NCBI RefSeq assembly: GCF_001636345.1
Contig: NZ_KV440945.1
Location: 1,456,975 to 1,520,974 of the forward strand
Direction of reading: 5' to 3'
Length of the DNA: 64,000 bases
Origin: Cytobacillus gottheilii
GTDB lineage: Bacteria > Bacillota > Bacilli > Bacillales > Cytobacillaceae
Part shown: positions 50,840 through 59,694 of the stretch, in pieces
How the letters are laid out: each line of letters begins with the position of its first letter
Position numbering within the stretch: the stretch's first letter is position 1
Program-made: the position numbers and the translations under genes
Notes under the pieces: model-generated
What the model saw: only the letters and a program-made list of their open reading frames with translations
Told to the model about the DNA's origin: nothing
The model's database searches: none

Positions 50840-51493
50840 TTGAATAAAAAACGGGCTCTTATTCCCTTTGCAGCACTTGTCTCGCTTGGTTTAACAGCAT
50901 GCGGAACGAATGGAGATACTGCTGTTCAGGATCGAAATACAGAAGTAACGCAGCCAATGGGGTATTATTCAAATGAGCACCACGAAGATGAAGATCGCGG
51001 AAATGCACGCTTGCTCACAAACAATGATAATGATGGGCCGATTGTGGAAATGATGGATCATTCACTTGGTGAGGAGAGAGGCCATCAGCGTGATGGCACA
51101 TACAGCCGGGCTGATCGTAACTACCATAAGCACCTTGGTGATCCAGTCAGAACTCCGCGAACATCTTATTATCAATCTTACGATGGCACTACTGCTGAAA
51201 ACATAAGCAAAGCAGCTTCAAATGTAGAAAATGTCAAAGATGCACAAGCTTTATTACATGAAAATGACATTGTCATAGCTGCATTGCTGGAAAATCGTAA
51301 CAATGATGCTGAGACGAAAAAAAGTATTCAGCAGGCGGTTCGTCCCCTAATTGGCGATCGCTCAGTCCATATCCTCACGAATGAAAGTCAATATAACCGG
51401 ATTAAGGTTCTTAACAATGATCTTAAAGAAGGCGGAATGCGCGAGCAAATTGACTTGGATATGGAAAACTTGTTTAGAGATGTGAATAATTAA
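50840..51493 (+). CDS. coxA: YhcN/YlaJ-family sporulation lipoprotein (CoxA-like)
   Basis: 217 residues with a lipoprotein signal peptide (KKRALIPFAALVSLGLTAC, lipid Cys21) and a C-terminal YhcN/YlaJ domain (about 110-205, AENISKAASNVENVKDAQALL; PLIGDRSVHIL). In B. subtilis the protein CoxA/YrbB beside safA is a spore cortex protein of this family. TTG start at 50840, 8 bp after GAGGAGG; an in-frame GTG further up has no SD. Gene symbol given by family and position. Confidence 0.82.
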   Translation: MNKKRALIPFAALVSLGLTACGTNGDTAVQDRNTEVTQPMGYYSNEHHEDEDRGNARLLTNNDNDGPIVEMMDHSLGEERGHQRDGTYSRADRNYHKHLGDPVRTPRTSYYQSYDGTTAENISKAASNVENVKDAQALLHENDIVIAALLENRNNDAETKKSIQQAVRPLIGDRSVHILTNESQYNRIKVLNNDLKEGGMREQIDLDMENLFRDVNN

Positions 51494-51507
51494 GTAAGAC
51501 ATATAAC

Positions 51508-51538
51508 AGCAGAGAGGGGTTTTTCTCTCTGCTTTTTT
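51508..51538 (+). terminator. terminator after coxA
   Basis: AGCAGAGAG (51508-51516) pairs with CTCTCTGCT (51525-51533), then Ts. Confidence 0.9.
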
Positions 51539-51633
51539 CTTTATCCAATAAATAGGAATAAGCATAAAATTTTTGGTCAAACTAGTAATAAACAAAGATA
51601 TTTAAAGTCGCATATATAGGCGAGGTGACCAAA

Positions 51634-52152
51634 ATGAAAAGCATATCTGCATCACTGCTTTCTGCATTTATGATGATTGTTGGAATTGGTGCGGCCCATG
51701 AGGTGTCCGCACAGGCAATGGATAATAATGAATCTCCGCCGCAGATGAAAGTGATTTTAGAAAGAGTGTATCTGGACGGAGAAATAAGTGAAGAAACAGT
51801 GACGGAAACCATTTGGGCAGCCGAAGATTTCTGGGCGAAATATGAAGATTGGAAGTTAGTAGATATGGATGAAGGATACGTTGTTTTCAGGCAGCAGACG
51901 GACGATATTTCCCCGCTGCTAAAGGCAAATGGCTATTTTGGCATCACAGATGAAGGTATTCTCACCATATTTAACGGAAAACCGCAGCGCACAAACATTA
52001 TTCAATCCTTCTTTCAAATCGATATCCAGAGACTTGAAAGCAATAAATGTGAACAGTTGAAAAAAGGGATTCCGATCATGACAAAAGATCGATATATAGA
52101 AGTACTTGAAACCTTTAAAACCTATTCAACGGATGACAAGGTCTTAAATTGA
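51634..52152 (+). CDS. bofC: forespore intermembrane-space protein BofC
   Basis: BofC restrains the SpoIVB protease and so the SigK checkpoint whose other parts (spoIVFA/FB) are encoded at 39109. 172 residues: signal peptide (MKSISASLLSAFMMIVGIG, cleavage near ASA/VSA 26) and a small alpha/beta body (KVILERVYLDGEISEETVTE; YFGITDEGILTIFNGKP). ATG 51634 after GAGGTGA. A CATATAT element at about 51610 might be a forespore (SigG) -10, without a clear -35. Confidence 0.9.
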   Translation: MKSISASLLSAFMMIVGIGAAHEVSAQAMDNNESPPQMKVILERVYLDGEISEETVTETIWAAEDFWAKYEDWKLVDMDEGYVVFRQQTDDISPLLKANGYFGITDEGILTIFNGKPQRTNIIQSFFQIDIQRLESNKCEQLKKGIPIMTKDRYIEVLETFKTYSTDDKVLN

Positions 52153-52182
52153 TTAATTGACAGGCCCAAATCGCAATAAATC

Positions 52183-52213
52183 GACCGGTGACAGATGTCC
52201 TGGTCTTTTTTTG
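52183..52213 (+). terminator. terminator after bofC
   Basis: GACCGG (52183-52188) pairs with CTGGTC (52200-52205; one G-U), then seven Ts. Confidence 0.75.
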
Positions 52214-52229
52214 CGGATTAAACATTTGT

Positions 52230-52270
52230 AATGTTACATAGTATTTGTTAACATATAATTAAGTAACATT
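52230..52270 (+). promoter_or_regulatory. promoter with overlapping palindromic operator of the recombinase gene
   Basis: AATGTTAC (52230-52237) and GTAACATT (52263-52270) are exact complements that bracket a TATAAT (52254-52259) and an inner GTTAAC. This is a typical layout for a repressor site over a -10. Confidence 0.5.
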
Positions 52271-52290
52271 AGAAAACAGGAGGAAATTCT

Positions 52291-52842
52291 GTGGAGTACG
52301 TCGATCCTATTAAGGATATTCAAAGTATTAATGAAATAAAAAAAGAGTTAAAGGAACAGTCACAAAGAGATTTGCTTCTTTTTGTTTTTGGAATTAATAC
52401 TGGAATTAGGATAAGTGACTTGCTTTCATTAAAAGTTGGCGATGTTTCCGATGGTAAGGAGACGAAAGAGTTTTTAGAATTAGAAGAATCTCAACAGACG
52501 ATTTACTTGAACAATTCCGTCCGTGGAGAATTACAGAATTATCTGGCGCAGTTTACCTATCAAGGTGAAGATTATTTATTCAAATCAAAAAAGAATGATT
52601 TGCCGATTACAAGACAGCAAGCATATAGAATCATTAATACTGCAGCTAAAAAGGTCGGTATCCCCGGCAAGATTGGCACTCATACTCTGCGCAAAACATT
52701 TGGATACCATGCTTACCGCAAAGGCATAGCCATCTCGATAATAAAAGGGATCTATCAGCATCATTCTTCTGCAGAGACTTTAAAGTATATTGGAATTGAT
52801 AAACATGAGGGACAGATGATCAAAGTCGATGTCAATTTGTAG
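52291..52842 (+). CDS. solo tyrosine recombinase (catalytic domain only)
   Basis: 183 residues that contain just the catalytic domain of the phage-integrase/Xer family: Arg40 (NTGIRISDLLSL), the HxxR box (His131-Arg134 in GTHTLRKTFGYH), a late His (YQHHSS) and the tyrosine nucleophile Tyr166 (LKYIGI). The N-terminal core-binding domain of normal integrases is absent, so the protein is about half length. GTG start with AGGAGGA upstream. It is not flanked by phage genes or an att site that I can see. It lies between bofC and the Usp gene, on its own promoter. Confidence 0.85.
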   Translation: MEYVDPIKDIQSINEIKKELKEQSQRDLLLFVFGINTGIRISDLLSLKVGDVSDGKETKEFLELEESQQTIYLNNSVRGELQNYLAQFTYQGEDYLFKSKKNDLPITRQQAYRIINTAAKKVGIPGKIGTHTLRKTFGYHAYRKGIAISIIKGIYQHHSSAETLKYIGIDKHEGQMIKVDVNL

Positions 52843-52870
52843 GTGAAATAAGCTTTGGGTGAATATAAAG

Positions 52871-52898
52871 AAAACCCCCGCATTTTGATGCGGAGGCT
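52871..52898 (-). terminator. terminator of the Usp gene (minus strand)
   Basis: CCCCCGCAT and ATGCGGAGG pair around TTTTG; on the minus strand the stem runs into TTTTC. It may serve both converging genes. Confidence 0.75.
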
Positions 52899-52903
52899 GG
52901 GAA

Positions 52904-53590
52904 TTAATCTTCATTATCCTCAAGCGTTGTGTTCATATCGACATGTGTCAAATCGGTCACAATATCCTCAGTCACATTTACTTGAAGCATTTCGTTGTTT
53001 TTCATAAATTTGAAAATCCCATTGTTAAAGTCAGTACAGCTGTCCTTGAAAAAGATGCCTTCGTATTCAACATTTTTGGTATGTTTAAAAATGACTCGGT
53101 GTTGCTCACCGTCTTTAACAAGATACGCCCGGACGCCTTTTTCAAATAAACCTTCATTATCTTTCAGATCACGGGAAACAGAGATAATATGAAGGTCTAC
53201 AAAAGGTATTTCGCGCAGCAAAGAATTAATGATTGATCCTTTTGCAATTTGCTCCCAGCGGCTTTGTGCCGTCTGGCCGAGAATAATCTGTGTGATATGC
53301 TGTTCCCTTGCAACTTCTGCAATCACTTTTGAAACAGGCTTTTTTTCATTGTCTCTTAATATAAAGGCATCTGCACCCTGCTGCTCTGCCAGCTGCTGCC
53401 ACCTCGTAATGTAGTGAGATTTCTCAGCATCCATTTCATCAAATGGTTTAGGGTCAATCGTCAAAATATAAAGTGGGCAATCAAGCATATTTGCCAGCTT
53501 GCTGCCGCGCTGTATGAGTCGTTCACCATTCGGGCCATAATAGACACAGACTAAGATGCTTTCGTCCATACGACCTTTAATTTTCTTCAT
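52904..53590 (-). CDS. universal stress protein, KdpD-like Usp domain
   Basis: 228 residues. Residues about 10-140 form a Usp domain of the type found in the KdpD sensor (ILVCVYYGPNGERLIQRGSKLA; ITQIILGQTAQSRWEQIAKGSIINSLLRE). The C-terminal 90 residues are separate and mixed (RAYLVKDGEQHRVIFKHTKN), with no kinase part. ATG 53590 has GAGGTGAG 6 bp upstream. It is divergent from the mrp antiporter operon, which suggests a link to cation (K/Na) homeostasis; this is inference from position and domain. Confidence 0.82.
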   Translation of the reverse strand: MKKIKGRMDESILVCVYYGPNGERLIQRGSKLANMLDCPLYILTIDPKPFDEMDAEKSHYITRWQQLAEQQGADAFILRDNEKKPVSKVIAEVAREQHITQIILGQTAQSRWEQIAKGSIINSLLREIPFVDLHIISVSRDLKDNEGLFEKGVRAYLVKDGEQHRVIFKHTKNVEYEGIFFKDSCTDFNNGIFKFMKNNEMLQVNVTEDIVTDLTHVDMNTTLEDNED

Positions 53591-53702
53591 TTAAAGCTCA
53601 CCTCGTAATAGATGTGAAATAAGTAATCAAAAATCAGTTAAATAAATTGGCTATGTATGACTATAGCTTATGACACACACACAGTCAATGTAAAAAACAA
53701 AA

Positions 53703-53732
53703 TTGAAGCAGTCCTTTTTAAAAAGATAAAAT
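53703..53732 (+). promoter_or_regulatory. candidate SigA promoter of the mrp operon
   Basis: TTGAAG (53703-53708), 18-bp spacer, TAAAAT (53727-53732), about 120 bp ahead of mrpA. The rest of the 261-bp gap shows a CACACACA run and no gene. Confidence 0.5.
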
Positions 53733-53851
53733 AATCATTCAACAGCAGTAAGCCGAGACAGTATGGCAACAGAGTAAGCAAGAGATAACACATTTTTCTT
53801 TTTTCAGGCATGCTTTTTCAAAAAAAATTCGTATAAAGGAGGTACACAAAT

Positions 53852-56275
53852 ATGGTATGGCTGAGCATTATCATTTTAGTACCATTTATTGCTGCAATTA
53901 TTGTTCCCTTTCTTTATAAAGTGTTCAATCAAAAAATTCATATAGGCTGGTTCGTATTGTTTATACCGTTCCTGATTTTTATCTATTTATTAACGTATAT
54001 TCCTTCCATATCAGCAGGTAAAACATTTACCTATCTTGTTCAATGGATCCCCACTTATGACATTAATTTTGAACTTTATATGGATGGATTGTCATTAGTA
54101 TTTGGTCTCTTAATTACAGGAATTGGATCACTGGTCATTTTTTACTCGATTTTCTATCTCTCAAAGGAGCGGGAAGCTCTCCATAATTTCTATGTGTATC
54201 TAATGATGTTTATGGGTGCCATGCTGGGTCTTGTGTTCTCGGATAATATCCTTGTGATCTACGTATTCTGGGAGTTAACGAGCATTTCTTCGTTCTTATT
54301 AATTGCCTACTGGTATCAGCGGCAAAGGTCTCGTTATGGTGCACAAAAATCAATGCTGATTACAATTTTTGGCGGTTTAAGCATGCTTGCGGGCTTTATT
54401 ATGCTTTCCATCATAACGGATACTTATAGCATGCGGGAAATTGCTTCACAAATGGATCTAATTCATGGACATGAACTTTTCTTCCCTTTAATGATCCTGA
54501 TCTTAATTGGGGCTTTTACAAAATCAGCTCAGTTTCCTTTTAGTATTTGGCTTCCCGACGCAATGGAGGCACCAACACCGATTAGTGCTTATTTGCATTC
54601 AGCAACGATGGTTAAGGCAGGCATTTATTTAGTTGCCCGTTTTACGCCAGTTTTTGGCGGAACAGCTGAATGGTTTTGGCTTGTGTCAGGAATTGGAATA
54701 CTAACCTTATTGTATGGCTCTATTAATGCTGTCAGGCAGACAGATTTAAAAGCGCTGCTTGCTTATTCCACCATCAGTCAGCTCGGTTTAATCATGAGCT
54801 TGCTCGGGATAGGCTCTGCTATTTTATATTTTGGCTATAATGACGAATCGTCAGTGTATGCGATCGCATCACTTGCTGCTGTGTTTCACTTAGTCAATCA
54901 TTCTACCTTTAAAGGATCCTTATTCATGGTTGTTGGGATTATTGACCATGAAACAGGGACACGTGATATCCGTAAGCTGGGCGGTTTACTGAGTTTTATG
55001 CCGATTTCTTTTACACTTGCTGTAATCGGAAGCTTTGCAATGGCGGGCTTGCCGCCGTTTAACGGTTTCTTGAGTAAGGAAATGTTTTTTACGGCTGTTG
55101 TAAATGCCTCACAGCTGGAGATTTTTAATATGGAAACAATCGGAGTATTATTTCCTGTTATTGCTTGGATCGCAAGTGTTTTCACATTTGTTTATAGTAT
55201 GATACTTGTCTTTAAAACGTTCGGAGGGAAATATAAGCCCAAAATGCTTGAAAAGCCGGCACATGAAGCACCGCTTGGCATGCTGATTCCTCCTGCAATT
55301 TTGGCTTCGCTCGTTGTGATCTTTTTCTTTTTTCCAAATGTCCTTGCCAATTATTTATTAAAGCCGGCACTTGCTTCTTTATTGCCGGAGGAAGTGACTG
55401 CGGTTGATATTGAGATGAAAATCAGCGCATGGCATGGATGGAATACCGAACTGTTTATGACAATTGGTGTTGTCGTGATTGGAAGCATTTTATATATACT
55501 ATTAAAAAAATGGATCGGATTATACAGCGTTTATCCGCAAAGTTTTACACTTAACCGCTTATATGATAGTGGTCTGGCAAAAATGGAAAGCGGAGCAAAA
55601 ACCATTACGGATCAGTATATGACAGGTTCTCTGCGAGCTTATATGATTTACATCTTCTCGCTTTTGATTTTCGTATGGGGAGGTGCGCTTCTGCTGCCTG
55701 GTGCATTTTCTATTGATGTTTCAAATGACGCACCAGTAAGTTTTTATGAAGTTGGCATTATGGGCAGTATGCTTGCTGCGGCGTTAACCGTCTTATTTGC
55801 AAAGTCGCGCCTGACTGCCATTATTGCCGTAGGAGCACTTGGTTATTTGGTTGCCATCTTCTTTGTTCTTTTCAGAGCACCAGATTTGGCTTTAACACAG
55901 CTTGTTGTAGAGACGGTTACAACCGCTCTGTTTTTACTATGCTTTTACCATTTGCCGAAGTTTAAAAAGGAAAAAGAGAAAAAAGGAATACCATTCAAGC
56001 CATTAAACTTAATTATTTCGCTCGGTGTAGGGACTGTCGTTACTTTGTTTGCGATATCAGCGAACAGCAGCAGAATGTTTGAACCAGTTTCATCGTATTT
56101 TGAAGATTCGTATGAGCTTGCAGGGGCAAGAAATATTGTTAATGCCATATTGGTTGATTTCCGAGGTCTTGATACTATGCTTGAAATATTTGTGCTGACC
56201 ATTGTAGGCCTTGGTGTATATACATTGATCAAATTAAGATTAGCAAGGAGGGAAAAAGATGAAGGAGCCGAATGA
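53852..56275 (+). CDS. mrpA: Mrp Na+(K+)/H+ antiporter subunit A
   Basis: The largest subunit of the multi-gene antiporter, related to NuoL of complex I. 807 residues and about 20 membrane helices. It has the proton-channel segment FVFWELTSISSFLLIAYWYQ (Glu in helix 5) near 145, the lysine helix QFPFSIWLPDAMEAPTPISA near 230 and a C-terminal MrpB-like region after residue 600. Start ATG after AAGGAGG. It overlaps mrpB by 17 bp. Exports Na+ in exchange for protons, needed for alkali/salt tolerance and sporulation in B. subtilis. Confidence 0.96.
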   Translation: MVWLSIIILVPFIAAIIVPFLYKVFNQKIHIGWFVLFIPFLIFIYLLTYIPSISAGKTFTYLVQWIPTYDINFELYMDGLSLVFGLLITGIGSLVIFYSIFYLSKEREALHNFYVYLMMFMGAMLGLVFSDNILVIYVFWELTSISSFLLIAYWYQRQRSRYGAQKSMLITIFGGLSMLAGFIMLSIITDTYSMREIASQMDLIHGHELFFPLMILILIGAFTKSAQFPFSIWLPDAMEAPTPISAYLHSATMVKAGIYLVARFTPVFGGTAEWFWLVSGIGILTLLYGSINAVRQTDLKALLAYSTISQLGLIMSLLGIGSAILYFGYNDESSVYAIASLAAVFHLVNHSTFKGSLFMVVGIIDHETGTRDIRKLGGLLSFMPISFTLAVIGSFAMAGLPPFNGFLSKEMFFTAVVNASQLEIFNMETIGVLFPVIAWIASVFTFVYSMILVFKTFGGKYKPKMLEKPAHEAPLGMLIPPAILASLVVIFFFFPNVLANYLLKPALASLLPEEVTAVDIEMKISAWHGWNTELFMTIGVVVIGSILYILLKKWIGLYSVYPQSFTLNRLYDSGLAKMESGAKTITDQYMTGSLRAYMIYIFSLLIFVWGGALLLPGAFSIDVSNDAPVSFYEVGIMGSMLAAALTVLFAKSRLTAIIAVGALGYLVAIFFVLFRAPDLALTQLVVETVTTALFLLCFYHLPKFKKEKEKKGIPFKPLNLIISLGVGTVVTLFAISANSSRMFEPVSSYFEDSYELAGARNIVNAILVDFRGLDTMLEIFVLTIVGLGVYTLIKLRLARREKDEGAE

Positions 56276-56684
56276 TGTAATTTTAAGAAGTGTCACAAAG
56301 GTGGCAGTCGTCATTATTTTCACCTTCTCCATTAACCTTTTTTTCTCCGGTCATCATCTTCCGGGAGGCGGGTTTATTGGCGGCTTGGGCTTTGCGGCCG
56401 CTCTAACGCTGCTATTTCTTAGTTATGATATTGAAACAGTCCGTGAAAATATATCACTCGATTTCAAAAAGGTGGCTGTGGTTGGTGTTCTGATTGCCGT
56501 TGGAACAGGCCTTGGTTCCTTTCTATTTGATGCGCCATTTCTATCTCATACGTTTGATTATTTTGATCTGCCAATATTCGGAAAGACAGAGCTTGCAACG
56601 GCAGTTTTGTTTGATGTGGGAGTTGCAATGGCTGTTATTGGCACGGCGGTTACGGTCATCATGACGATAAGTGAGGATCGATAA
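56259..56684 (+). CDS. mrpB: Mrp antiporter subunit B
   Basis: 141 residues with four membrane helices and the signature SGHHLPGGGFIGGLGFA near residue 29. ATG after AAGGAGGG, inside the end of mrpA. Part of the A-D subcomplex. Confidence 0.95.
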   Translation: MKEPNDVILRSVTKVAVVIIFTFSINLFFSGHHLPGGGFIGGLGFAAALTLLFLSYDIETVRENISLDFKKVAVVGVLIAVGTGLGSFLFDAPFLSHTFDYFDLPIFGKTELATAVLFDVGVAMAVIGTAVTVIMTISEDR

Positions 56685-56685
56685 T

Positions 56686-57024
56686 ATGGAAACATTGATG
56701 TCAATTTTAATTGGATTATTCTTTGCCATTGGAACGTATTTAATTTTAACGAAAACTCTGCTGCGAATTATTTTAGGGACTTCTATTATAAGTCATGGTG
56801 TTCATCTTCTCATTTTAACAATGGGGGGAGTAAAAGCTGGCGGTCCGCCGCTTTTAGGCTTTGAAGAGATCACATTTACAGATCCTATACCGCAGGCATT
56901 GATTTTAACTGCGATCGTTATTAATTTTGCTACAACGGCTTTGTTTTTAGTATTAAGTTACCGTGCCTATAAGGTTATAGGAACAGACAACACAGAGAAA
57001 ATGAGGGGGAATGAGGATGAATAA
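56686..57024 (+). CDS. mrpC: Mrp antiporter subunit C (NuoK-like)
   Basis: 112 residues, three helices, NuoK-type signature ILGTSIISHGVHLLIL with conserved Ser-His-Gly and the region PLPQALILTAIVI-like IPQALILTAIVINFA. ATG 56686 after GTGAGGA; begins 1 bp after the mrpB stop. Overlaps mrpD by 8 bp. Confidence 0.94.
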   Translation: METLMSILIGLFFAIGTYLILTKTLLRIILGTSIISHGVHLLILTMGGVKAGGPPLLGFEEITFTDPIPQALILTAIVINFATTALFLVLSYRAYKVIGTDNTEKMRGNEDE

Positions 57025-58495
57025 TCTGCTGATTTTGCCCGTCGTCATCCCTTTGGTTATGGGACTTTTGATGGTTTTATTTAGAAAGAATATTACCCTC
57101 CAAAAAATAGTAAGTGCAGCGAGCATAACCGCTACTGGAGCTGTGGCAGTGCTGCTTATGATTCAAAATGATCAAGATGGCATTCAAACCCTGCAGATTG
57201 GAGGCTGGCAGGCGCCTTTCGGGATCACTTACGCTGCTGATATGTTTTCAAGTCTTTTGCTGACAACTACAAGTATTGTTGCTCTGTCATGTTTGTTATT
57301 TGCTTTTAAGACAATTGGGGAAGAAAGGGAGAGCTATTATTTCTATCCTGTTTTCTTATTTCTGATTACCGGGGTAAATGGCTCGTTTTTAACAGGCGAT
57401 CTCTTTCATTTGTTTGTTTGCTTCGAAGTCATGCTGATTTCGTCCTATGTTCTGCTGTCATTAGGCGGCACTAGAAAGCAGCTGAGAGAATCGGTTAAAT
57501 ATGTGCTGATCAATCTTATTTCATCGTTTCTATTCTTAGTTGGAGTTGCTTATATTTATGCTGTGGTAGGAACGCTAAATCTGGCTGATCTCTCTGTCAA
57601 GGTAGCAGAGGCAGGTCAGGGCGGAATGCTGACAGCCATTTCACTCGTATTTCTGATCGTGTTTAGTTTAAAGGCCGGGTTACTGCTGTTTTTCTGGCTT
57701 CCTGGGTCCTATAGTGCACCGCCAACTGCCATCGCTGCAGTGTTCGCAGGTTTACTGACAAAGGTGGGCATGTATGCGATTTTCCGCTTGTTTACGCTTG
57801 TGTTTTATCATGAACCGCAAATAACCCACCTTCTCATTGGAGTTTTGGGTGCTGTTACTATGGTGCTAGGTGCAATCGGAGCAGTTGCCTATGGAGATAT
57901 TAAGAAAATTTTAACCTATAATGTGATCATCGGTGTCGGTTTTATTATGGCTGGACTTGCCTCCATGTCAATTGCAGGCATGACAGGTTCCGTATTTTAT
58001 CTGATTCATGACATGATTATTAAAGCGCTCATCTTCCTCATTGGGGGAACGATTATTTCTCTGACAGGCACGAGTAAGCTTGAAGATATGAGCGGTTTGA
58101 TACGCACTCATCCGTATTTAGGCTGGATGTTTTTCACAGCTGCATTAGCATTGGCAGGTATTCCACCGTTAAGCGGCTTTTTAGGCAAGGTGTTTATCAC
58201 ACAAGGCACCTTTGAAGCGGAGTATTATTGGCTTGGAGGCATTGGACTTCTGACAAGTCTGCTCGTTTTATATTCAATTATGAAAATATTTATGAATGCG
58301 TTTTGGGGAGAGACCTATCTCAGTGAAGAAATGGAAAAAGGGTCTACAAAGGGTATAATGGTGCCGATTGCTCTTTTAACAGGATTAGCTGTGCTGCTTG
58401 GAGTCGGTGCTGAAGGGATTAGTTCGTATGTCAATCTAGCGGCAGAAGGACTGATGAATCCTGAGCTCTATATCAAAGCTGTATTTGGAGAATAA
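57017..58495 (+). CDS. mrpD: Mrp antiporter subunit D (NuoM/N-like)
   Basis: 492 residues and about 14 helices, with the channel Glu in FHLFVCFEVMLISSYVLL near 137, the Lys helix FSLKAGLLLFFWLPGSYSAPP near 219 and the second Lys region ALIFLIGGTIISLTG. ATG 57017 sits 7 bp after GAGGGGGA; ATG 57011 is too close. Confidence 0.95.
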   Translation: MNNLLILPVVIPLVMGLLMVLFRKNITLQKIVSAASITATGAVAVLLMIQNDQDGIQTLQIGGWQAPFGITYAADMFSSLLLTTTSIVALSCLLFAFKTIGEERESYYFYPVFLFLITGVNGSFLTGDLFHLFVCFEVMLISSYVLLSLGGTRKQLRESVKYVLINLISSFLFLVGVAYIYAVVGTLNLADLSVKVAEAGQGGMLTAISLVFLIVFSLKAGLLLFFWLPGSYSAPPTAIAAVFAGLLTKVGMYAIFRLFTLVFYHEPQITHLLIGVLGAVTMVLGAIGAVAYGDIKKILTYNVIIGVGFIMAGLASMSIAGMTGSVFYLIHDMIIKALIFLIGGTIISLTGTSKLEDMSGLIRTHPYLGWMFFTAALALAGIPPLSGFLGKVFITQGTFEAEYYWLGGIGLLTSLLVLYSIMKIFMNAFWGETYLSEEMEKGSTKGIMVPIALLTGLAVLLGVGAEGISSYVNLAAEGLMNPELYIKAVFGE

Positions 58496-58526
58496 AATAG
58501 AAGGCTAAAGGATTGGGGTGAAGCTG

Positions 58527-59006
58527 ATGCCAAAGCAAGTACTGACGAATTTATTTATAGCGATATTATGGAGTTTTCTCCAAAATGATTGGAGTGCCAT
58601 CACATTCTTATCAGGATATATAGTCGGGATTGTCGTCATATTCATATTGCGGAAATATTTGCGTGATCAGTTTTATCTGATTACCATTTTAAATGTTTTA
58701 AAGTTGTTTTTTATTTTCTTGCGCGAACTGCTTTCATCTAGTATTTTAGTGATTCGGCAAGTAACTAGACCAAAAATTAATATTACGCCTGGTATTTTTA
58801 AACTGCGCACAGAATTAGAGGGAGATCTGGAAATTACCCTATTGGCTCTATTGCTGAGTTTAACGCCGGGTTCTGTCGTAATAGAAGTTTCAAATGATAA
58901 TAAAGTGTTTTATATGCATGCAATGGATATCCCGGAATCTAAAAAATCTGTACTCCGGTCAAAGCAGAAGTTTGAAACGGCCATTAAGAAGGTGACTCGC
59001 AAATGA
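58527..59006 (+). CDS. mrpE: Mrp antiporter subunit E
   Basis: 159 residues, two or three N-terminal helices and a cytosolic end. Family signatures are ITPGIFKLRTELEGDLEITLL and SLTPGSVVIEVSNDN. ATG 58527 after GGGGTGA. Confidence 0.93.
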   Translation: MPKQVLTNLFIAILWSFLQNDWSAITFLSGYIVGIVVIFILRKYLRDQFYLITILNVLKLFFIFLRELLSSSILVIRQVTRPKINITPGIFKLRTELEGDLEITLLALLLSLTPGSVVIEVSNDNKVFYMHAMDIPESKKSVLRSKQKFETAIKKVTRK

Positions 59007-59287
59007 TTTATACGATTCTATTGATATCAATATTCTTTTTAGTTCTTTCTATAATTGCAGCCGTTTATCGGCTCATAAAAGGGCCTTCGATCCCTGATAA
59101 GGTGCAGGCACTTGATGCAATTGGCATCAATCTCATTGCAGTGGTAGCAATCATCTCTGTTATGCTCAGAACGACGGCTTTTTTTGAAGTGATCTTATTG
59201 ATCGGTATATTATCCTTTATCGGGACGATTGCGTTTGCCAGATATTTAGAAAGAGGTGTTGTCATTGAGCATAAACGTTCTAAGTGA
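59003..59287 (+). CDS. mrpF: Mrp antiporter subunit F
   Basis: 94 residues, three helices, signature YRLIKGPSIPDKVQALDAIG. ATG overlaps the mrpE stop by 4 bp. Confidence 0.93.
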   Translation: MIYTILLISIFFLVLSIIAAVYRLIKGPSIPDKVQALDAIGINLIAVVAIISVMLRTTAFFEVILLIGILSFIGTIAFARYLERGVVIEHKRSK

Positions 59288-59630
59288 AATAGTTGCTGTC
59301 ACTCTCATTCTCATTGGCTGTATTATTAGTTTTTTAAGTGCAGTTGGATTAGTTCGTTTGCCAGATGTTTATACACGGTCACACGCAGCTTCTAAAAGCT
59401 CCACATTAGGCGTGCTTTGTACACTCCTCGGCACTTTCGTCTTTTTTATCTTTCAAGAAGGATATTTTAGTATAAAACTGCTGCTTGGAATTTTCTTTGT
59501 CTTTCTAACTGCACCTGTATCTGCTCACTTAATCTGCCGCTCTGCTTACCGCACAGATGTGGAGCTTGCAGAAGTAAGTGCACGCGACGATTTAAAGGAA
59601 GAGTTAAAACGTCTGCAGGAAAAAGGATAG
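59265..59630 (+). CDS. mrpG: Mrp antiporter subunit G
   Basis: 121 residues, three helices, signature AVGLVRLPDVYTRSHAASKS and LTAPVSAHLICRSAYR. The TTG at 59265 lies 7 bp after GAGGTG; a GTG at 59256 is possible but closer than usual. It overlaps mrpF by 23 bp and completes the seven-gene operon. Confidence 0.92.
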   Translation: MSINVLSEIVAVTLILIGCIISFLSAVGLVRLPDVYTRSHAASKSSTLGVLCTLLGTFVFFIFQEGYFSIKLLLGIFFVFLTAPVSAHLICRSAYRTDVELAEVSARDDLKEELKRLQEKG

Positions 59631-59640
59631 TAACTTGTAC

Positions 59641-59693
59641 ACTCTGTTGCTTAGGGGCATGCAGGATATGCCTGTGTCATTAAGCAGCAGAGT
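59641..59693 (+). other. 13-bp stem cruciform between mrpG and ruvA
   Basis: ACTCTGTTGCTTA (59641-59653) pairs with TAAGCAGCAGAGT (59681-59693) with one T-G wobble; inside, GGCAT/ATGCC forms a second stem. No T run. It ends 5 bp before the ruvA -10, so it could be a terminator for mrpG, a regulator site, or both. Confidence 0.5.
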
Positions 59694-59694
59694 A

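Noticed and set aside
52291-52842. Phage remnant around the tyrosine recombinase
   Set aside because: No other phage-like gene, att repeat or tRNA in the surrounding sequence.
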